Assembly (NCBI GenBank): GCA_026545225.1
Contig: CM048847.1
Span: 6,752,501-6,816,500, forward strand
Origin: Cornus controversa
Lineage: Eukaryota > Streptophyta > Magnoliopsida > Cornales > Cornaceae
Direction: 5' to 3'
DNA: 64,000 nt
Positions 55,350-64,000 of this stretch are shown here, one piece after another (the stretch's first letter is position 1; each line of letters begins with the position of its first letter). The notes under the pieces were generated by a model. The model was not told where the DNA came from. It did not search any database and was given only the letters and a program-made list of their open reading frames with translations. The position numbers were made by a program, and so were the translations under genes.

Positions 55350-58054
55350 TGCAGGCAAATAATGATATGTTGAGTGCGCTGTAAGTTTATTATTCATTTT
55401 TTATTTTTTTTAACAGCTACAATTTACTTACTTTATTTTTAAGATTTCATTGACTTTAATATGTAGGTTAATTTGTTGGAAAAAAAAATTATTCTATTGT
55501 TATTCACGATGAACGTGAGCTTAATATCATTAGAGCTAGAAAGGTGAGTCTACTCATCACATTAATTTTTATTACTTTTTTTTTTTTTTATTTCGTACTC
55601 TTTTTTTAAATAATTTTAGGCAGCGAAGAAACATCCAGAGGCTAGCACTTCGCGGAAGGGAAAGGAAAAAGTGGGGGTGTGTTTTTACCATTAATTTTGT
55701 TTTGCTTATATTTTATTAAAAGTTTCTGTAATTATCATCATATTGTCACGTTTCTAACAAATATTTAACATAGAATGTTAAAATCAATATTTACAATAAT
55801 TTTAACAGTTAATTAACATCTTATAGGAGCCCATTTCTCCCAGAAATCTTAGTTAAGAATTTCTTACTACTAATCTAAATCAGCAAATTTTAGAACATGC
55901 TCCTCCATCAAAGGCTGCAGTAGCCCAACGTTTACGACGAGATAGGGAGAGAAATGAACGTCCTCCAGTACAACCAAGATTTTTTCCTGGTTTGCCTCGG
56001 CATCGGTCTCGAAGTGTTATTCAAAATGATCATCTGAGTTTGGGTGTTCAGGGTAAACATAATCTCGGTCGACATTTTTTGGCTAAATGAATGTAGTATG
56101 TCCTTATTGTAAAGCCTTACATTGGATGGATGAAAAATTGAAAAACTCATCTTACGTGCATCCTCTTTTTGGGACATGTTGTTTGCAAGGAAAGATTCAA
56201 TTACCTGCCCTGCTTACACCCCCTTCAGAACTTGCATCATTATATGACGGTAATGATGATAAATCAAAATCATTTTGTCGTTATACTCGGGAATATAATG
56301 CAGCCAATGCATTTACAAGTCTGGGTGTTCAAATAGATGACAGAGTTCTTAGTGGCAGGGGTCCAACTTCATTCACTATTCATGGAGAACTGCGACATCG
56401 TACAGGGACGCTTTTACCCCAATTAGGACAGAAAGCAAGTTATGCTCAGTTGTACATTTATGACCCTGAAGCGACTTTAGACATTAGAAGTCATAGAAAT
56501 TCTCATTTGAGGAAGGATGTTCTCGAAAATATTCAAAAAAATTTGTTGCAGTATAATGCATTTTCAAATAAATTCCGTCAAGCATTTGCAATACAAGAGC
56601 AATTAAATTCAGCAAACCAAAATATATATGCCTATCTTCATTACTCTCCATCTTCAACAGCAGATCGGCGTAGGTATAATCTGCCGACAGCAAATGAGGT
56701 TGCAGTTATATTGCCAGGAGATGGAACTCAAGTCAGTGGAGTGAGAGATATTGTTGTGCGCTTGAGAGGAAATAATGAATTGATGCGAATTAATGAATGT
56801 CACCCAGCTTATTTGCCTTTACATTATGTTTTGTTGTTCCCTTACGGTGAGCTTGGATGGGAACCTGAGTTAAAACAGTGGAACATCTTAGATGGAAGAC
56901 ATACAACTAATAGACTTACCCAGTTACAGTTTTATGCTTATCATTTGTTTGAACGTTCTTCTGAGTACTCAACCATTTTGAGAGGTGGGAAATTATTTCA
57001 GGAGTTCATTGTAGATGCTTGGGCCGCTACTGAGCAAAATCGACTGACGTACTACAAGTTGAATCAACCTAAACTCCGTCGTGAACTTTACCAGGGTCTG
57101 GCAGATATTGCTGCAGATGGATTTGAACCGCATCAAGTTGGACAACGAATAGTTTTACCTTCTTCATTCAGGGGTAGTCCAAGACATATGTTTGAGATCT
57201 TTCAAGATTCAATGGCAATTACTCGGTACAATTAACATCCAGATATCTTCCTTACAATGACTGCAAATCCTAACTGGCCTGAAATTACTTCAGCTTTATT
57301 ACCACATCAACATGCCACTGATTGTCCTGATTTAGTTGCCCGTGTTTTTGAATTGAAGCGACATGCTCTGATGATGGAGTTAGATAATAAGAAGGTGTTT
57401 GGCAAAAAAGTTGGGCATGTCTTCACAATTAAATTTCAAAAACGAGGGTTGCCACACATGCATTTACTTATATTCCTCGAAGGTCAAAGCAAAATTCAGA
57501 CATGTGCTCAGGTGGATAAAATTGTGTCGTCTGAATTTCCATATCCAAATGAAGATTCCACACTTTTTGAAACTATCAAGAGTTGTATGGTTCATGGACC
57601 GTGTGGTACTCGAAATCCGCACGCATCGTGTACGGAAAATGGTAAATGTACTAAGAGGTATCCTAAACAATTTTCAGAAGAAACAAGTATGGACCAAGAT
57701 GGATACCCGCTATATCGACGATGCAATGATGGTTGCGTTTATTCTGTGAGGGGACATGATGTTGATAATAGAGATGTGGTGCCATATAACCCGTATTTGT
57801 CCAGAATGTTCAACTGTCATATCAATGTGGAAGTTTGTGCGGGATTGAGATGTGTAAAATATATTCACAAGTATATTTACAAGGGTCATGATCGTACGAC
57901 AATGATTTTGGGTGGCGTAGATGAGATTCAGCAATACCTTGATGTAAGGTACATCGGGCCGGCAGAAGCTGCTTAGCGAATATTTGGCAATCTGATGCAT
58001 GAAGAACTTCCAAATGTTGTGAGATTAGAACTTCATTTACCTGGCAAGCATCAT
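55350..58054 (+). pseudogene. Helitron Rep (HUH endonuclease) region, decayed
   Basis: Small leading exons probably lie at about 55350-55680 and 55893-56086 (ending SLGVQGKHNLGRHFLAK). The conserved Helitron_like_N domain follows from 56087: MNVVCPYCKALHWMDEKL. The HUH motif is GLPHMHLLIFLEG (about 57448-57486) and the two-tyrosine motif KYIHKYIYKGHD (about 57858-57893). Rep nicks the ends and drives rolling-circle transposition. A one-base loss at about 56084 breaks the join to the N-terminal part. An in-frame TAA (57233-57235) and TAG (57974-57976, where Trp is expected before RIFGNLMHEELP) interrupt it. The domain is otherwise collinear up to the solo LTR at 58055. Confidence 0.88.
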
Positions 58055-59258
58055 TGTAGAGACCGTGACCAATTTTGGCCGGTTTTGCATTTTTTGCATT
58101 ATAATTGCCATAAATGTATTTTGAGTGGTGTTTAACATGTTTTGAGTGTAGGAAACATGTTTGGGAAGTGTTTTTAAGGTTTTGGGAAGTTTTCGGGAGA
58201 ATTGGAGAAGTTTGACTTTTTGGTCAAACCGGGGCCCGGGATGTGACTTAAGTGGGCCCGGGAATCCAGAAAATTTTCAAAAATATTTATTTTTGGGAAT
58301 GGCTTAGATGAAATGTTTAGAGAGTTAAGGAAGTGATTTCGAGACCGTAGGAGTTTTCGAAATCGAAAAAGGAGTCCGGGAAGGTGCGTTAAGTGGCCTA
58401 GGGGTATTTTGGTCTTTTCGTGACCTAGGGACCTTAAATGGTCAAAATCTGCAGAGATATTTCATATCTCACGGCTGCTTCTCTCTCTATATTGCTCCCA
58501 CTTCTTCTCTCTTCCTTCTCTCTAGATTTTGGTGGTCTTCGGCTTGGATTCAAGGCTTGCCGAAGGAGGGAGATACGTAGGGGATGGCTAGGGCTTCCCT
58601 TTGAACCGATCAAAGTCACGGTTTGGCAAGGTTGACATTGCTAGTAATTTGAGAAGTGCTTGGAAGGCCTTCATCTTTGAGGTAGGGGTGTTCTTTCTCA
58701 TCTACTTGTCGATTCTAGGGTTTCGGGTGAAGTGGTGAGAGCTAAGGTTGTGTATTGCATGTTTTAGAGATGTAAGAGGGGTGGGATAAGGTATTTTTAT
58801 TCTTCTCTTGAGTCTCTTGTATGCAATAGATGTGTATCTCCTAGTATGCATGATGTGAGTGACAAATGCATGAGAATGTGGGAGGATGAGAGTATGTATG
58901 CTTATATGCTAGCTTTTGTGCATATATGTGGAAATGTGTTATATTGGGCATATATGTGTTATGTGTTGTAAGTGAGTTAAATGCATGCTATATTTGTATA
59001 GAAAATGTGTGCATTGGTGAAGCATGACTAAAATGTGCTTAGGTGAAATTTTGTGAGCATATGTGGATATTATGCTAGGTCTTGCATATATAGATACATA
59101 CATGTGTGGCGTTGTGGAGATGGAATGCATGCTACGTGTTTTATCAAATAGCATGTGCATTGTGAGGCATAAAATTAAATGCTTGATGGTTATATGTTCG
59201 AAATGCATATATTGGGGCCGTTGTGAGGAAACGGGGAGGTATGGAAGGGTAACCTTTT

Positions 59259-59515
59259 CACCTTGGAGTATGTGATGACTCGGTGAAACTCTTAAAATGA
59301 TTTAACCACCTGGGAGTATGTGATGACTCGGTGATGATTTTCAAAACTATCTAATTACCTTGGAGTATGTGAGGACTCGGTGATAGATGATCTAATTACT
59401 TTGGAGTATGTGATTACTCGGTGATAAATTACTTAACCACCTTGGAGTATGTGATGACTCGGTGATGAATTCCAAAACCAACTAATCACCTTGGAGTATG
59501 TGATGACTCGGTGGC
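59259..59515. repeat. Minisatellite, six ~42-49-bp units
   Basis: Each unit contains CCTTGGAGTATGTGATGACT and CGGTGA (with small changes), followed by a more variable A/T-rich half. Units start at about 59261, 59309, 59358, 59399, 59441 and 59487. Confidence 0.9.
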
Positions 59516-60294
59516 GGTGTTGGAATTGTGTGGAGAAAATGTCTCGGTCACATGGTTGGTCAAGAATCATGTTGGGATGTCGGGTCGAGTCCGAGCGAGA
59601 GACAAGTGTACGATTATTGCCTTCATTTGAATTATGAAGCATGATGTGTGTTTAATGCATCCATATATGTGTATATGCATTGTTGTGAGTGAATATGATG
59701 TATGTTGAATGATATGTGAAATGTTGTGACATGCATCCATGTAGGTCGTGTCGGGTCGGCACTTAGGTGGGTTGGGGTATCTCTACTGAACCGCAGTGGT
59801 GCTCACCCCTTTATTATAAACTCTTTTTACAGATAAAGCGTCGATGACGGATGGGACATGAGTGTCCAAGTGGAACACTAGTGGTGGTTTTGCTATCTTT
59901 TGAGTTTTGAGCATTTTTGTGGCTATCCATGCCGGCTTGTGGCATGTGACTTCTCTTTTAGTTGTGGTTGTACTTTGGACATATGTACTTTTGATGTATG
60001 TATTGGATCATAAACTTGTTGGGTGTGGAGAGACAACGGTTTAATTTATGTAATGCCCATGGCGGCACTTGATTCATTTGATGATGTTTCCCTTATGAAT
60101 GAATGGTGTTTGTGAAAGAAAATGATTCATTTTGGTGTATGGATTCAATTATGGATGTGATCTTGAGAGTGAAATTGATGTTGGAACCTTTCATTTATGT
60201 TATTAATCTTGTTTGAGGGGTTCTAGGATGATAGGATGTTGATTGGGCTTCAAATGAACCATGTATAGGGTTGTTGGAGGTCCCGGGTAGTGCA

Positions 60295-60515
60295 TTTCGA
60301 TCAATCGAGATGCCTATTTCGATCAATCGAAACCCCCATTTCGATTGATTGAAAGGGTGATGATTTATGGTGATTTTTAGAGTCCAGAAAAGAGGAATTT
60401 CGATCAATCGAGACCCCCATCTCGATCAATCGAGATATTGCAGGTCTGAGGTCCCGAGAGGATGAAAATCTCGCTTGAATTTCGATTAATCGAGATTTCA
60501 TCTCGATCAATCGAG
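60295..60515. repeat. Cluster of TCGATCAATCGA palindromic motifs
   Basis: Seven copies of TTTCGATCAATCGA or close variants (TCGATTGATTGA, TCGATTAATCGA) occur within 220 bp, several as TCTCGATCAATCGAGAT. They lie in the last part of the solo LTR. Confidence 0.85.
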
Positions 60516-60894
60516 ATTACTATTCACAGCTTTTTCCAAAACTTTATTTCGGCGTAATTTCTTCGTTCTAGATCGGAATTGAGTGTGGTTTTTTTTTAAC
60601 TTGAGTATTTTTTTATTCTCTATCCAATTGTGTAAGCCTCAGTTCCAGATTCCACACAAAAAAAGTTTTGAGGCTCAAAAGTGAGTGATTCTTAAAAGTG
60701 TGGGCAAGTAAATGTTCACTAAGGTGTGTTATTTGATGTAGGGCCCATGGGGGTTGGTTAAGATGGATTTGTGTGCATTCATATGCAAGAATTAGGTTAA
60801 GCTTCCGCAGAGAATGAGGGTAATGAGGGTCTATTGGGACCAATGGACGGGTTAACCTCCGGTTTCCCGGGAGTCGGGGGATCGGGGCGTTACA

Positions 60895-63117
60895 ATCATG
60901 TTGTTTACAATCAAGCTGATTCAATACATAAGATCATGAATAAGGCTAAGGCTGAAGTGTCAACTCTTACTGGTTTTTTCGCATGTTGTGCTGCCAATGA
61001 AGATGCACACGCATTTACCTATCAAGAATTCCCCCAACATTATGTATGGCACATTCAAGAAAAGAAGTGGACAAAAAGACAGAGGGGATTTGCAATTGGT
61101 AGAATATACTTTGCTAGCCCCAATGAAAGTGAGAGATTTTACTTGCGTTTGCTACTTACTGTTGTTAAAGGACCGCGATCCTTTGAATGTTTAAAGACCG
61201 TCAACAATATCTTGCATGAAACATTCAAATCAGCATGTATTGAAAGGGGACTTCTGGAAGACGATGAAGAATGTGTGCAATGCCTTGAAGAAGCAACAAC
61301 CATAAAAAATGGACGCCAGTTGAGGAGTTTGTTCAGTGTTATTTTGACGCACTGCTCTCCACTACAACCACATACATTATGGAATAAATTTTCAGTGCAC
61401 ATGTGTGATGATCTTGCTCGCATAATTTCTAAAGACTTTGTTATTCCCAATCCAAATGAGTCTCAGATCACGGATTATGGTTTGTATCTTCTGAATCAAC
61501 TGCTAAAGGAATCTAGTAAGAGTTTAACTGACTTTCCACCAATGCCACTGCCGACTGGCAATTGGAGTACGATAGTTGGAAACAGACTTATCTGGGAACA
61601 TCATCAACTTCAAGCCGATGCACAACAATCAGATGTTCAATTCGATGTTGATCGCCTTAATGATGGACAACGTGCTGCTTATAGTGCAATTACTTCTTCA
61701 GTTCTCAAAAATAACGGGATGACATTTTTCTTAAGTGGTGGTGCTGGAACAGGTAAAACGTTTTTGTATAATACAATTGCAACAAAATGTCACAGCCTTG
61801 GACTTATTGTTATCACTGTGGCTTCATCTGGTATTACTTCTCTGTTATTGGTAGGGGGTCGTACTGCACATTTTACATTCTGCATTCCACTAAATGTGTT
61901 GGAAAATTCAGTTTGTGGGTTTACAAAGCAATCGTTGCATGCAGAGTTGTTTAGGGAAGCAAAACTAACAATTTGGGATGAAGTTCCTATGCAACATAGA
62001 TATTGTGTGGAAGCTGTTGATCGCACTCTTCAGGATATTTGCGATAATGAGAAGTCATTTGGGGGTATTACTGTTGTTCTTGGCGAAGATTTTAGGCAGA
62101 TCTTACCAGTTATACAAAAGGGCACCCGTGAGGAAATTGTGGGTGCAACTTTGAGGCGCTTCGTACTCTGGAATAAAATACACATTTTAATTTTGAATTT
62201 GAACATGCGCCTGAATAACACAGACACTGCAAATGCGGACTTTTCAAATTTCTTGACGGAGGTAATATTTCTACAAACATACAAGTTGTTAATAATTTTA
62301 CTAGCGTGTTATTTTTTGACATCCCACTTTAACAGTTGTTTTTTTTTAGATTGGATCAAACCCACAAGAAAATATAGAACTTTCGCAGACCATACGAAAG
62401 TGCAGGAATTTAAATGACTTACTATGTGCAGTTTATCCAGAGTTGAGTGTTGCGGGTATAGTTACACCTAATTTTTTAAATGAACGTACAATTCTTTCTG
62501 CTCGAAATGATGATGTTAGTACTATCAATAGTGCTGCATTAAATATATTTCCTGGGGAAACGGTTACTTATTTTGCAGCTGACAAAATATTGGAAGATGA
62601 GTTAGTAGATCGAACCATTACTAATCGATATCCTAATGAATTTTTAAACTCATTAGATCCTTCAGGGTTACCACCCTTTAAGTTGAATTTGAAAGTAGGA
62701 TGCTCGATTATGTTATTGAGGAACATTGCGCCCAAGGATGGCCTATGCAATGGCACACGACTGATGGTTGTCAAGTGTGCACATCGCGTAATTGAAGCAC
62801 AAATTCTGACGGGAGATAAATGTGGTAATTTTGTCTTTATTCCAAGAATATCCTTGACTCCGTCATCTTCCGAATTGCCCATTAAAATGACAAGACGTCA
62901 ATTTCCCATTCGATTGGCCTATGCAATGACCATGAATAAATCTCAAGGACAGTCTGTTCAATTTGTTGGGGTTGATTTGCGCACACCGGTATTTAGTCAT
63001 GGGCAGCTATATGTTGCACTGTCTAGATGCACCAGTTTTGAACGTATAAGTATCCTTCTTCCAGACAGCGAGCTGCATTCTATAACAAATATTGTCTACC
63101 CAGAAGTTCTATTATAG
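60895..63117 (+). pseudogene. Helitron PIF1-like helicase region
   Basis: It resumes the frame after the solo LTR with [16 protein letters not shown]. Two exons: 60900-62261 and 62350-63117, with the intron (GTAATA...TTTAG) rejoining [12 protein letters not shown] in frame. SF1B helicase motifs: Walker [13 protein letters not shown] (about 61739), Walker B IWDEVPM (about 61973), motif III region [13 protein letters not shown] (about 62072) and the C-terminal [12 protein letters not shown] and LYVALSRC (to 63040). It unwinds the nicked strand during rolling-circle transposition. This part is free of internal stops over about 710 codons, but it is cut from the Rep region by the insertion, and it normally forms one fused protein with Rep. 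The stop is at 63115-63117. Confidence 0.88.
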
Positions 63118-63584
63118 TGTTATAATCAAAGTATGTAATTCAATATAACTTTGTAGGACTGGGATGCTGCTGTAAGAAAGCTCTAATATATCAACTCATC
63201 TTCACTACGCAATTGGGGAAGTAATGAGGTAATTCAATTTTGTGTTTACTCTAAATTATTTTACCTAATGTTGATAATAAAATATTAAATGAATCTTTTC
63301 TGAATTATTATTATACATATAATGTTATATATTTTGTAGATTGTTGTGTATAGTCCTTTTTTGAAGGCAAAGTACATTCATATTGATGCAAGGATATTCT
63401 TCTCGATAGTGAAGAAAATTTATGCTTCATCTTTGAAGAAGTAGAGAAGAAGGAGACGCCTGATCATTATTTTTTTTTTTGTAAGTAGTAACTAATGCAA
63501 ATGGTGTTTTGTAAATATTTGTTTATTGACACGTTGATTATATAAAATCAGCTTTTATTGCAGTCCAATAATTTTTTGTTTTAT

Positions 63585-63612
63585 AGTGCCGTAGGCACGG
63601 GCAATACCCTAG
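63585..63612 (+). other. Helitron 3' terminus hairpin and CTAG end
   Basis: GTGCCGTAGGCAC forms a 5-bp stem with a 3-base loop. It is followed by GGGCAATACC and the terminal CTAG, with T as the next (target) base. This is the standard Helitron 3' end. Confidence 0.88.
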
Positions 63613-64000
63613 TATATATATATTACAGAAAAAAACATTATATAAATCTCCAACTCCATAAAACCTCAATATTTACGACTCGAAAATCCCGTAAACCAAG
63701 GACCCCTAATCTAAATCCATAAATCAATGTTTACAAGACCATAAAGATATCTAATAATTAAAGATAGAGTCCCTACAATAAACAACTGGAAAGAGTAGAT
63801 GATCACGAGCTATGAGAAATAAGAAAGTTCTTAACGTTGTGGCTGGAACTGCCTAGGCCTAAAATATCAGCAAAGAGCGGGTTAAACCCACGAGCAAGTC
63901 CTCTCTATTACATCCCAATCAGAAAATCGATAAACCAATCATCTCCCATCCAAACAACCTAAACTATACGATAAATACACAAACTCCATGCTTATAACAC
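63613..64000. other. Flanking DNA right of the Helitron, no gene
   Basis: It begins with the remaining TA array and then AT-rich non-coding sequence without a recognised element. It is probably the continuation of the LTR-like sequence at 50691-51630. Confidence 0.4.

Larger units (their letters stand above)
58055..60894 (+). mobile_element. Solo LTR, 2840 bp, inside the Helitron
   Basis: It starts TGTAGAGACCGTGACC and ends GGGGCGTTACA, with 5-bp target duplications ATCAT on both sides (58050-58054 and 60895-60899). No coding region, internal domain or second copy is present, so it is the product of LTR-LTR recombination. Such very long LTRs are known in Ty3/gypsy chromovirus lineages such as Tekay/Del; this lineage call is inference. 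It contains a minisatellite (59259-59515) and a cluster of TCGATCAATCGA palindromes (60295-60515). It splits the Helitron coding frame exactly between two codons. Confidence 0.85.
51631..63612 (+). mobile_element. Helitron, ~12.0 kb, with nested solo LTR
   Basis: The 5' end TCTATATTAC and 3' end CCCTAG lie between A (51630) and T (63613) in a TA array, as expected for A|T insertion without target duplication. The 3' end has the Helitron signature: a hairpin GTGCC-GTA-GGCAC, then ten bases including ATACC, then CTAG. Inside are a Rep (HUH) region and a PIF1-like helicase region in the same frame on the plus strand, split by a 2840-bp solo LTR (58055-60894). Removing that insertion leaves about 9.1 kb, normal for an autonomous plant Helitron. 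The Rep region has a frameshift and two stops, so the element is now defective. Confidence 0.88.

Noticed and set aside
58432-58640. Short open frames near a TCTCTC stretch at 58480-58520
   Set aside because: They lie inside a solo LTR on both strands and have no domain; they reflect low-complexity sequence.

Overview
This window is nuclear DNA of a flowering plant, most likely a eudicot. It is AT-rich and intron-rich, carries plant gene families, and is densely packed with plant transposable elements. Only two host genes look intact. One is a full-length PDR-type ABC transporter (ABCG34/39-like, + strand, 6664-15399, 20 exons, 1453 residues). The other is a low-molecular-weight protein tyrosine phosphatase (- strand, 36396 to 16286, 5 exons, 246 residues). 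They are convergent: the last phosphatase exon lies under 900 bp beyond the transporter stop codon. No tRNA, rRNA, CRISPR or other RNA gene was found.

Layout. 1-6490: intergenic DNA with Mutator-like elements showing 9-10 bp target duplications (1304-3038, 4033-4531, 5350-5589). The first encloses a decayed COPT5-like copper transporter, so it looks like a Pack-MULE. 6497-15700: the ABCG gene. 16286-36396: the phosphatase gene. Its fourth intron is about 18.9 kb and holds a Ty3/gypsy fossil (17.8-23.7 kb), a solo LTR (23711-24199), a LINE 3' end split by a hAT-like MITE (24.2-25.66 kb), a second Ty3/gypsy fossil interrupted by a Ty1/copia element that is itself interrupted by a small non-coding LTR element (26.4-33.0 kb), and another LINE tail (33.87-34.15 kb). 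36940-49041: a probable 12.1-kb PIF/Harbinger transposon with a transposase and a Myb-like ORF, TAA target duplications, a nested Tourist-like MITE and a 146-bp tandem repeat. 49-51.6 kb: copia remnant, hAT-like MITE and part of an LTR. 51631-63612: a 12-kb Helitron inserted in a TA array, with Rep and PIF1-like helicase regions separated by a 2.84-kb solo LTR. 63613-64000: resumed flanking DNA.

Functionally the two host genes are unrelated. The transporter is a plasma-membrane efflux pump type and the phosphatase a small signalling or housekeeping enzyme, probably organelle-targeted. The rest is layered transposon history, where target duplications and frame continuity give the insertion order. 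I found no convincingly new biological system. The strongest points for a second look are the phosphatase gene split by an 18.9-kb retroelement-filled intron, the copper-transporter capture, the delimited Helitron and its internal solo LTR, and the 12-kb Harbinger candidate.
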